From contig DGOV01000039.1 in assembly GCA_002390205.1 (NCBI GenBank), forward strand, positions 1 to 13,098: DNA of 13,098 nt, written 5' to 3'. Below the pieces are notes generated by a model. The model was not told the DNA's origin, made no database searches, and worked only from the letters and a program-made list of their open reading frames with translations. Each line of letters begins with the position of its first letter. The first letter of the stretch is position 1. A program made the position numbers and the translations under genes. Origin of the DNA: Proteobacteria bacterium UBA4457 (GTDB lineage Bacteria > Pseudomonadota > Gammaproteobacteria > Ga0077536). Shown here piece by piece: positions 7,258 to 13,098 of the stretch.

Positions 7258-8361
7258 ATGAATCTAGGGTATTTCATGATGCCACTGCATCACATCGACA
7301 GGGACTACCACGAGACATTAGAAGAGGACATTGAAGCGATAGTCTTAGCTGACGAGCTTGGATATACAGAAGCGTGGGTAGGAGAACATTATAGCTCGGC
7401 TGTGGAACAAATCACGTCTCCGCTTATGTTCCATGCAAACCTGATTGCACGAACTAAAAAGATTATTTTTGCGACGGGAGTAATGTGTCTGCCACAGTAC
7501 CACCCCGCTGTTCAAGCGGGCCAAGCCGCTATGTTTGACCATCTAAGTAACGGACGATTTATCATGGGTGTCGGCCCAGGTGGTCTTGCCTCCGACTTTG
7601 AGTTATTTGGTGTTTCGGATAAAGACCGAATGGAAATGATGGAAGAGTCGTTGGACATGATTCTAGAGTTATGGAAAACGGATCCCCCTTATAAAATGCA
7701 CGGGAAGCATTGGGATATCGAAATGAAAGAATGGACTCATCATGATATCAAAACAGGCTATGTCCCCAAGCCTCTTCAGGTTCCTCATCCCCCGATAGCC
7801 ATGTCAGCAATGAGTCCTTTTTCTGGCTCATTAAAATTCGCCGGGGCTCGTGGGTACATGCCTGTTTCTGCAAATTTTATCGCACCATGGTCCGTTGCTA
7901 CGCACTGGCCTGCTTATTGTGCGGGAGCTGAAGAGGGAGGATTGACGCCGGATAGAAAGAACTGGCATGTCGCTAGAAGTATTTATGTTGCAGATACCGA
8001 TGCAGAGGCAGAAGCCTTTGTGAAAAAAGCGGGAGGTAGCTACGACTATTATTATGATTACTTGTTTAAAATATTCGATCGCTCTAACTACAAGGGACCA
8101 TTTGTGGCAAACAAAGACGACGATCCAGAAAAGCTTACTCACCAGGCAGTTAGGGATGCATGCGTCATCTGGGGAAGTCCAGAGACTGTCGCAAAAAAAT
8201 TGAATGCCTTTCGCTCTGAAGTAGGGGAGTTTGGCACTCTGCTTTATGCCGCCCATGACTGGGCAGACAAAGCGGCTATGAAAAAATCTATGCGGCTTAT
8301 GGCGGAGGAGGTCATGCCAATTTTGAATGAGACGTCTATTCCTTTAGCTTCAGCTGGGTGA
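7258..8361 (+). CDS. LLM-class flavin-dependent monooxygenase, LuxA-size (limonene-monooxygenase-like)
   Basis: A 367-residue luciferase-like TIM-barrel protein, longer than the usual F420 reductases and close to LuxA and the LimB-type monooxygenases. Seen: AWVGEHYSS at residues 39-47, where His44 matches the catalytic His44 of LuxA; ATGVMCLPQYHPAVQAGQAA near 72-91; SNGRFIMGVGPGG at 97-109; HPPIAMSAMSPFSGSLKFAG in the middle; and an EVMPILNE tail like the LuxA C-terminus. Such enzymes use reduced FMN and O2 to oxygenate ketones, terpenes or alkanes; the substrate here is unknown and F420 use is possible. ATG at 7258 has AAAGGGGA five bases upstream. It is the first gene of a rightward pair, 56 bp ahead of a second LLM gene, and divergent from the LLM-crotonase operon. 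Confidence 0.9.
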   Translation: MNLGYFMMPLHHIDRDYHETLEEDIEAIVLADELGYTEAWVGEHYSSAVEQITSPLMFHANLIARTKKIIFATGVMCLPQYHPAVQAGQAAMFDHLSNGRFIMGVGPGGLASDFELFGVSDKDRMEMMEESLDMILELWKTDPPYKMHGKHWDIEMKEWTHHDIKTGYVPKPLQVPHPPIAMSAMSPFSGSLKFAGARGYMPVSANFIAPWSVATHWPAYCAGAEEGGLTPDRKNWHVARSIYVADTDAEAEAFVKKAGGSYDYYYDYLFKIFDRSNYKGPFVANKDDDPEKLTHQAVRDACVIWGSPETVAKKLNAFRSEVGEFGTLLYAAHDWADKAAMKKSMRLMAEEVMPILNETSIPLASAG

Positions 8362-8417
8362 TGATAGAATATTGACAGCAACGATTATAGTAATTTTAGT
8401 TTGATAGGAGACTTGAT

Positions 8418-9431
8418 ATGAGTGCGGGTAAATTACGATTTGGATTATGGTACGATTTTCGCAATCCCCCCCAGTGGCTGCGAGATAATACGAGCCTTTA
8501 TCATGAATGCTTTGCTCAAATCGTAAGAGCCGAAGAGGCAGGGTTTGACGACATATGGTTATCGGAGCATCATTTTTTAGATGATTGTTATTCGCCATCT
8601 ATGCTTCCAATAGGCTGCGCTATAGCAGCTTTGACGAAAAAAGTTCATATTGGTACTAGCGTTCTTTTGTTGCCCTTACACGATCCTGTTCGAGTTGCAG
8701 AGGATGCCGCCACTTTAGACGTCATCTCCGGAGGTCGTTTAGAACTAGGATTAGGAGTAGGCTACAAAGCTGAAGAGCTTAGAGCTTGGGGTGTGGATCC
8801 CAAGACTCGAGGAAAACGAATGGACGAAGGTATTGAGATAATCCAACGACTTTTTTCAGGTGAAAAATTTAGCTTCCATGGGGAATATAACAATTTTACA
8901 GATATTCAGTTAAGACCTCTCCCAGTTCAAAAAAATCCTAGGTTATGGATAGCAGGTTTCAGTAATGTAGCGGTGCGCCGCGCGGCTAGAGTTGGGGCCG
9001 GTTATATTGCCATTGGCCCAGTAGGGCCGTTTACCAAAGTCTATCGTGAGGAGTTAGCAAAAACTGGAAAGAACCCTGATGAATATGAGATAGCGGCTGG
9101 GTATGCGTGGTTGCATGTCGCTAAAGACCCTGAGAAGCGCTGGAAAGAAGCGGTTGAACATCTAGCCTACCAGCAGAATGAGTATGGCAAATGGTTCAGT
9201 GGAGCAGGCATGGATTTTATCAAACCTGTGACAGCCACTCGTGAATCTATAGAGAAGAATGACGTATACATAGTCAGTCCTGAACAAGCATGTGAAATGA
9301 TAGAAAAGTATCAGAAGGAAACCGGTTGCCAAAGGTTTTATACGTGGGCAGTTCCTCCAGGCATGAGCCCTAGTTGGTCAGATGAACATATTGAGCTGAT
9401 GGCGAGTGAAGTTATGCCAGCTTTCAGGTAA
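8418..9431 (+). CDS. LLM-class flavin-dependent oxidoreductase/monooxygenase, second of tandem pair
   Basis: A 337-residue luciferase-like protein distinct from its neighbour. Seen: DDIWLSEHHFLDD (residues 44-56), where the EHHF segment matches EHHF of LuxA, so His51 corresponds to LuxA His44; GTSVLLLPLHDPVRVAEDAA (79-98); ISGGRLELGLGVGY (103-116); FHGEYNNF; and a SEVMPAF C-terminus. ATG at 8418 is preceded by AGGAG with seven bases spacing. The gap of 56 bp from the upstream LLM gene holds no hairpin, so both genes are probably one transcript, ending at the hairpin at 9439-9474. A role as partner subunit of the upstream protein (LuxAB-like heterodimer) or as a separate enzyme of the same pathway cannot be decided. 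The reaction is unknown; FMN and F420 are both possible cofactors. Confidence 0.9.
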   Translation: MSAGKLRFGLWYDFRNPPQWLRDNTSLYHECFAQIVRAEEAGFDDIWLSEHHFLDDCYSPSMLPIGCAIAALTKKVHIGTSVLLLPLHDPVRVAEDAATLDVISGGRLELGLGVGYKAEELRAWGVDPKTRGKRMDEGIEIIQRLFSGEKFSFHGEYNNFTDIQLRPLPVQKNPRLWIAGFSNVAVRRAARVGAGYIAIGPVGPFTKVYREELAKTGKNPDEYEIAAGYAWLHVAKDPEKRWKEAVEHLAYQQNEYGKWFSGAGMDFIKPVTATRESIEKNDVYIVSPEQACEMIEKYQKETGCQRFYTWAVPPGMSPSWSDEHIELMASEVMPAFR

Positions 9432-9438
9432 TAAATTT

Positions 9439-9474
9439 CCGCTGTCAGATTTTAGAAATAGTTTCTGACGGCGG
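9439..9474. terminator. Hairpin between convergent genes (likely bidirectional terminator)
   Basis: CCGCTGTCAGA (9439-9449) pairs with TCTGACGGCGG (9464-9474) over 11 positions, with one T-G wobble, around a 14-base loop. It sits in the 46-bp gap between the stop codons of the rightward LLM pair and the leftward DUF3047-like gene. There is no strong T-run on either strand. Confidence 0.7.
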
Positions 9475-9477
9475 TAA

Positions 9478-10542
9478 CTATAAAACCTGAAGGCTCTTAT
9501 TTTTGTCCTTTAAGAAGATTCTGGAAAACTCTGCACTTGCTTGAGCATGCTGAAAAGTGGAAACGCCGATAAGCCATATGGCAGTGACAATTCTAGGCTC
9601 AAAACCCATGGATGATTTGACATCTTCAAATAAATTACGAGATTCACATAACCAATTTTTATTTTGGCCGCCTTTTCGAACCACATAATGAGTCTCGCGG
9701 TCTTTCCAAGATCTTACGGGGCAGTCGAAGTAGTGTCCCTCATCTAATTGGCTACTCCATATCCATGTTAAATCTCTTCCGTTCTCAAACTCAGCCGCAA
9801 CTGACACGTAGTCGTGAGATTTAGCTCTGTCTTCTCGTACACAGCTAGGATGCTCTATTAGCTTCCAATCCCAATTCAAATAAGTTGACTGTGTGATCGG
9901 AAATTCGAGTTCTTTACGTATTATTCCTTGATCGTTTAGAGAATTGAGGATGATACGACTTCTTCCTGAATCTATCACGTGAGCATATATGTCACTAACT
10001 CCGGTTTCCTTCAAATATTGCCAACCGGATGGTGGAATTTTTGGTCGTTGAAGTTGCTCATAAGCGGCTTCCAAAAGTGTAGATCTATTAAATTGATTCA
10101 GAGCCTTCAAGTTCTTTAAGCCCAGTTTGGCATCGCCTTCCCAAGAAATGAGAGTAACACTTAGCTTGCCCGTTAATTCTTGGTAAAGGCTAGTAGGGGA
10201 CTTTAAGTCTCCTTTTAGATTCGACCATAACCCATAATAGATCCCGACTTCGATGGTTCCAGAAACATCAGAGACAAATGTACCGGTTCCCCTTGTAACA
10301 TTCTCAATCTCTCCACCAGGAATTCTAGCCCACAAATGAAACCCCGGCCCACCATACAAGCTTGAGTCTTTGGCAGACCAATTGATCTGTCCTTCAGCCA
10401 GCAGAGTGTATTGTTGGCCTCGTTTGATAGCTATTTTAGTTTGCTGCCAAGGAGGTTCATTTCCCGAAAGTGTGATGTAGTCAATTTTGGAAATTTCATC
10501 TACTGAGGTGATGTCAAAATCAGGAAGAGGGGTGTTTTTCAT
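9478..10542 (-). CDS. Two-domain protein: LecA-like beta-rich N-terminus plus DUF3047-like C-terminus
   Basis: A 354-residue protein of unknown function with no signal peptide or membrane segment, so probably cytoplasmic. Residues about 20-140 are beta-rich and resemble PA-IL/LecA-type sugar-binding sandwiches in pattern: ITLSGNEPPWQQTKIAI, RGQQYTLLAEGQINWS, FHLWARIPGG, GTIEVGIYYGLW. Residues about 190-340 match the DUF3047 pattern: YLNWDWKL, HDYVSVAAEFENGRDLTWIW, DCPVRSW, RETHYVVRKGG, NLFEDV and IWLIGVSTFQ. The ATG at 10542 is preferred over the adjacent TTG at 10545; no good ribosome-binding site is visible. The gene stands alone between two rightward LLM genes, divergent from the one at 10770. 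Domain calls rest on motif memory: fairly good for DUF3047, moderate for the lectin-like part. No enzymatic role is claimed. Confidence 0.75.
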   Translation of the reverse strand: MKNTPLPDFDITSVDEISKIDYITLSGNEPPWQQTKIAIKRGQQYTLLAEGQINWSAKDSSLYGGPGFHLWARIPGGEIENVTRGTGTFVSDVSGTIEVGIYYGLWSNLKGDLKSPTSLYQELTGKLSVTLISWEGDAKLGLKNLKALNQFNRSTLLEAAYEQLQRPKIPPSGWQYLKETGVSDIYAHVIDSGRSRIILNSLNDQGIIRKELEFPITQSTYLNWDWKLIEHPSCVREDRAKSHDYVSVAAEFENGRDLTWIWSSQLDEGHYFDCPVRSWKDRETHYVVRKGGQNKNWLCESRNLFEDVKSSMGFEPRIVTAIWLIGVSTFQHAQASAEFSRIFLKDKNKSLQVL

Positions 10543-10654
10543 CAACGGTTACTTTTTGGCAAAGGACAGACCGTATTCTTATCTAAAAAATAGTTAACGT
10601 AAAGTTGGTGGGTCAGTTATATAGCAATCAGATGTTTAGTATCACATTCATGTT

Positions 10655-10671
10655 GAGGTACTATAGAGGTA
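10655..10671. repeat. Two GAGGTA direct repeats, 11 bp apart, in a divergent control region
   Basis: GAGGTA occurs at 10655-10660 and 10666-10671, one helical turn apart, within the 227-bp AT-rich divergent gap between the DUF3047-like gene and the LLM gene at 10770. This could be a tandem site for a regulator, or chance. No good promoter pair was found here. Confidence 0.3.
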
Positions 10672-10769
10672 TTACTTCCTCAAAAATGAAGTTATATGTA
10701 AAATTTCAAAAGTTTAATACAGCAATATTTAGAATTTGAAAAAAGCAATGAAAGTAGAGAGAAACAGCT

Positions 10770-11693
10770 ATGAAGATCAGACTAGGATTTGGATTGCTCA
10801 ACTATCCTTTTGAGAGTGGAAAAGATTTTTTTCGATGGGTTCAAATGCTTGAAGAAGCTGGAGTCGATTCTGTATGGCAATCCGACCGATTGATATCTAC
10901 CGATAATTACTTAGAGTCTTTAAGCGCTTTAGCGTCCCTTGCAGGCTGTACTGAAAAAATTAAATTCGGAATGAACGCGATTGTGGCACCACTTCGTGAT
11001 CCCCTCGTGTTGGCTAAGCAATGCGCTACGATAGATTACCTCAGCGGAGGGAGATTATTGCCAATGTTTGGCGTGGGGTATCCCAAGGCTGCTGAATGGG
11101 CTGCTACAGGAAGAAGTTCGGATCATAGAGGCTCGAAGGCAAATGAAATGTTCGCTCTTATGACTAGGCTTTGGACGGAAGAATCGGTGACTTTCGAAGG
11201 GAAGTACTACCAATACAAAAATGCTTCCATTGCTCCGCATCCGGTTCAGACTCCGCTCCCCTTGTGGATCGGTGGCTCGAGTGATGCTGCTATCAACCGG
11301 ACAGCAAAACTCGGATCTGGATGGATAGGTGGAATAGCAAGTCCTGAAGATGTACAACGGGTAATTATAGGAATCAAAGCTAAGTCAGCTGAATATGGAC
11401 GGGAGATTGACGATGACCACTACGGAACATCTATAGGATTCCGGATCGGGAGCGTAGATGATGAAGCTGTGGTGAATTCTCCTTTTGTTAAGCGAACAGG
11501 CATTGGGGAAAACATGGACTTAAATCCATTGTTTGCTATAGGAACGTCCGAAGAAGTGACGGAAAGAATCCGCGCCTATATTAAGTCTGGTGCAAGTAAG
11601 TTTGTGTTGTTTCCTATTGCATCAGGGGCAAAAGACGTATTCGACCAGACGCAGCGTGTTATTGCCGAGATAAAGCCGGCAATAGAGAACTGA
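10770..11693 (+). CDS. LLM-class F420-dependent oxidoreductase (fourth paralogue)
   Basis: A 307-residue luciferase-like protein of the size usual for F420-dependent reductases. Seen: SVWQSDRL at residues 34-41, in the place of the WxxEH or SDH motif of relatives; FGMNAIVAPLRDPLVLAKQ near 66-84; LSGGRLLPMFGVGY at 91-104; FEGKYYQY; and HPVQTPLPLWIGGSS leading into the second half. The position matching LuxA His44 or the His40 of FGD1-type enzymes is Arg40, so the chemistry may differ from the three other LLM proteins here. ATG at 10770 has a weak GAGAG eight bases upstream. It is transcribed alone, divergent from the DUF3047-like gene, and ends in a hairpin at 11706-11739. The substrate is unknown; F420 use is inferred from the family and from fbiC nearby. 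Confidence 0.88.
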   Translation: MKIRLGFGLLNYPFESGKDFFRWVQMLEEAGVDSVWQSDRLISTDNYLESLSALASLAGCTEKIKFGMNAIVAPLRDPLVLAKQCATIDYLSGGRLLPMFGVGYPKAAEWAATGRSSDHRGSKANEMFALMTRLWTEESVTFEGKYYQYKNASIAPHPVQTPLPLWIGGSSDAAINRTAKLGSGWIGGIASPEDVQRVIIGIKAKSAEYGREIDDDHYGTSIGFRIGSVDDEAVVNSPFVKRTGIGENMDLNPLFAIGTSEEVTERIRAYIKSGASKFVLFPIASGAKDVFDQTQRVIAEIKPAIEN

Positions 11694-11705
11694 ATCGTGA
11701 AATTT

Positions 11706-11739
11706 AGGGCCGCCTGAATTTTGTAAGTCAGGCAGCCCT
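11706..11739. terminator. Hairpin between convergent LLM and RRM genes (likely bidirectional terminator)
   Basis: AGGGCCGCCTGA (11706-11717) pairs with TCAGGCAGCCCT (11728-11739), 11 of 12 positions, with one C-A mismatch and a 10-base loop. It lies in the 59-bp gap between the two stop codons, 12 bases after the LLM stop. Short AT-rich flanks follow on both strands but no long T-run. Confidence 0.75.
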
Positions 11740-11752
11740 TAAAATGCCGGAC

Positions 11753-12007
11753 TTATCTTCTGTCTTCTCTTGGGCGGGCTTCGTTAACTCTCGCTTCACG
11801 TCCTTTTAGCATAGCTCCGTTGAGCTCTTCTACCGCTGCAGCTCCTTCGCTCGCGTTGGGCATCTCTACGAAGCCAAAGCCTTTAGAACGGCCTGTGTCC
11901 CGGTCGCTAATGATTTTACAGCTATCCACTGTCCCGTGTTGCTCAAATGACTCTTGGAGTTCTTCGACGCTAATGTCATAAGAGAGGTTTCCAACATAAA
12001 TATCCAT
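11753..12007 (-). CDS. Single-RRM RNA-binding protein
   Basis: An 84-residue protein that is almost entirely one RNA recognition motif, of the small type found in cyanobacteria, proteobacteria and Bacteroidetes. RNP2 is IYVGNL (residues 3-8) and RNP1 is KGFGFVEM (42-49), with the aromatic residues that stack on RNA bases in place (Tyr4, Phe44, Phe46). A short basic tail (KGREARVNEARPREDRR) replaces the Gly-rich tail of many relatives. Such proteins bind single-stranded RNA and some are cold-induced; the target here is unknown. ATG at 12007 has AAAGG eight bases upstream. A perfect 8-bp inverted repeat (CTCTTGCT / AGCAAGAG, 12050-12077) lies 42 bases upstream of the start, possibly in the leader. 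No functional link to the F420 genes is evident. Confidence 0.95.
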   Translation of the reverse strand: MDIYVGNLSYDISVEELQESFEQHGTVDSCKIISDRDTGRSKGFGFVEMPNASEGAAAVEELNGAMLKGREARVNEARPREDRR

Positions 12008-12460
12008 AACTAGTACCTTTTATATATACCATCTTTTGTAAGTAGTGGACTCTTGCTCGATGGCAAAATAGCAAGAGCAGTAAAAATAATGTGCTGTTTT
12101 AATCGTCAAATCAATAGACGTCGATAATGAGCGAGAGAGGGGTGATATGTGGGTGTGTCCGAGAAACAAGGTCTATCAAAGTAAGAGTTAGGTCTTTAGG
12201 TAGCTGAGTCGCGTTCGGTTTGCGCGTTCCCTTCTGTAAGAGACACCCTACCGTAATTAAACTCCCCAGCTTTTTCGACTATTTCTTCTACCCTCAACTA
12301 AACTGTACGCCTTGCTCGCGAGTCCTTATCATAAACCCCTATGCGAAAGGTGGCAACACTTGTCTGCCGCGAAAGGCTGAACTTCCTAGGTTAACCAAAA
12401 ACAGGTTCTTTTTTATGAGAGAAAGTTTTTTAAGTTCTATTGTAAACAATGTCTTAGGAG
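12008..12460. other. 453-bp region without a recognisable gene
   Basis: It must contain the RRM promoter (minus strand) and the 3' flank of the MDR gene. Reading frames here are short and unlike known proteins. Seen: the inverted repeat at 12050-12077; GTAAGAG repeated at 12181-12187 and 12236-12242; GCGAAAGG repeated at 12343-12350 and 12369-12376; compatible pairings GGTAG/CTACC (12199-12203 with 12288-12292) and AGTCG/CGACT (12207-12211 with 12276-12280); and a weak stem (CCT/AGG, GAA/TTC) before TTTTTT at 12409-12414 on the plus strand. These hint at a structured RNA, but I do not recognise tmRNA, 6S, SRP or RNase P RNA, or any tRNA. Confidence 0.5.
12050..12077 (-). repeat. Inverted repeat upstream of the RRM gene (possible leader hairpin)
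   Basis: CTCTTGCT (12050-12057) and AGCAAGAG (12070-12077) are perfect complements around a 12-base loop. A -35-like TTGACG lies upstream on the minus strand (12109-12104) without a good -10 at standard spacing, so the hairpin would be near the start of, or within, the leader. No T-run follows, so it is not an obvious terminator. Confidence 0.5.
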
Positions 12461-13098
12461 CTATATAGAAAGAACAATCTTTCCGTACATATCCCGACTT
12501 TCTAGTATTTTCATACCTTCTAACGTGTCTTCAAAAGATAAATGCTGGAAAACGACGGGGTTAATGCTGCCAATTTTGAGCAGTTGATAGAGGTGTTTTT
12601 GGCAGCGTTCAACCTTTTCGGGTGCTCTCTCCATGTATTGTCCCCATGCCAGTCCTATGATTGCCGCATTCTTCAAAAGCAATCTATTGGTCTCAATAGA
12701 GGGGATGGTCCCGGCAGCAAAGCCAATAACAATCAACCGTCCGTCCCAGCCAAGGCACCTTTTTGTCTGTTCGAAAATATCACCTCCTACTGGGTCATAG
12801 ATAACATCTGCGCGTCGACCATTGGTAAGACGGGTCACTTCTTCAGCAAGGTTTTGTGATTTATAGTTGATGACGTGGTCTGCACCTTGGTTTAAGCAGA
12901 CTTCCATCTTTTTTTGACTACCTACGGCAGCTATTACTGTAGCTCCCATGAGTTTCCCCAGCTGAATTGCTGCAAGTCCGACTCCACCGGCTCCGCCGAG
13001 AACTAACAGCGTTTCGCCCACCTGAAGATGAGCACGATGGGCAAGCCCGAAGTACGATGTCCCATAAGTTACACTCAACGCAGCACCGGCTTCATCTG
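12461..13098 (-). CDS. MDR-family NADPH:quinone oxidoreductase-like / zinc-independent alcohol dehydrogenase, 5' end outside window
   Basis: Medium-chain reductases of this group reduce quinones or enones with NADPH. The visible 211-residue C-terminal part holds the nucleotide-binding domain: GETLLVLGGAGGVGLAAIQLG contains the Rossmann glycine motif, then GATVIAAVGSQKK, GADHVINYK, DVIYDPVGGDIFEQ and GRLIVIGFAAG. The C-terminus (EGMKILESRDMYGKIVLSI) is the usual QOR-like end. No structural-zinc cysteine cluster can be judged because the N-terminal domain is missing. The frame stays open to the window edge (DEAGAALSVTYGTSYFGLAH), so the TTG at 13078 is an internal leucine. It stands 453 bp upstream of the RRM gene on the same strand. 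Substrate unknown; it may serve the same catabolic programme as the LLM and CoA genes, but adjacency is the only support. Confidence 0.9.
   Translation of the reverse strand, partial: DEAGAALSVTYGTSYFGLAHRAHLQVGETLLVLGGAGGVGLAAIQLGKLMGATVIAAVGSQKKMEVCLNQGADHVINYKSQNLAEEVTRLTNGRRADVIYDPVGGDIFEQTKRCLGWDGRLIVIGFAAGTIPSIETNRLLLKNAAIIGLAWGQYMERAPEKVERCQKHLYQLLKIGSINPVVFQHLSFEDTLEGMKILESRDMYGKIVLSI

Noticed and set aside
10543..10545. TTG at 10545 as start of the DUF3047-like gene
   Set aside because: An ATG follows directly at 10542 and adds or removes only one residue; ATG is the more likely start.
12315..12322. CTCGCGAG palindrome as an operator
   Set aside because: An isolated 8-bp palindrome away from any promoter is expected by chance.
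12220..12468. An 82-codon plus-strand reading frame between the RRM and MDR genes
   Set aside because: TTG start, no ribosome-binding site, overlap with the end of the MDR gene, and no resemblance to any family.
13076..13078. TTG as the start of the MDR gene
   Set aside because: The frame stays open to the window edge and the protein would begin in the middle of the MDR fold, without its N-terminal domain.

Overview
The window (moderately AT-rich by eye) looks like chromosomal DNA of a free-living, probably aquatic, Gram-negative-type bacterium that makes or uses the deazaflavin cofactor F420. The evidence is the C-terminal two-thirds of a fused FbiC (CofG-CofH) at the left edge, followed by four different luciferase-like monooxygenase (LLM) genes. 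A short single-RRM RNA-binding protein and a POT peptide transporter fit proteobacteria, but the taxonomy is an inference; a marine gammaproteobacterium and a SAR202-type Chloroflexota are both possible.

Layout from left to right. (1) Plus strand, 1-2766: fbiC (5' end outside the window) overlapping by ATGA a family III (CaiB/BaiF) CoA-transferase. (2) Minus strand, 6986 to 2787: an apparent operon of a TIGR03619-like LLM oxidoreductase, a crotonase-fold protein, an EamA exporter-type permease and a POT-family symporter, the last two overlapping by 8 bp. (3) A 271-bp divergent control region (6987-7257) containing nested inverted repeats. (4) Plus strand, 7258-9431: two tandem LuxA-size LLM proteins, closed by a hairpin terminator. 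(5) Minus strand, 9478-10542: a cytoplasmic two-domain protein (beta-rich LecA/PA-IL-like N-terminus plus DUF3047-like C-terminus). (6) Plus strand, 10770-11693: a fourth LLM protein, followed by a hairpin shared with (7) a minus-strand 84-aa RRM protein. (8) A 453-bp stretch without a recognisable gene. (9) Minus strand, 12461-13098: the C-terminal part of a zinc-independent MDR / quinone-oxidoreductase-like reductase, whose 5' end is outside the window.

Working model (inference): FbiC supplies the F420 chromophore, and the LLM proteins use F420 or FMN to reduce or oxygenate an unknown organic substrate. The CoA-transferase and crotonase suggest that a carboxylic acid is activated to a CoA thioester and its carbon skeleton rearranged or hydrated. 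The MDR reductase could act on an enone or quinone, and the two permeases could move substrate or product. The substrate cannot be read from the sequence. No mobile element, CRISPR array, tRNA or rRNA was seen.
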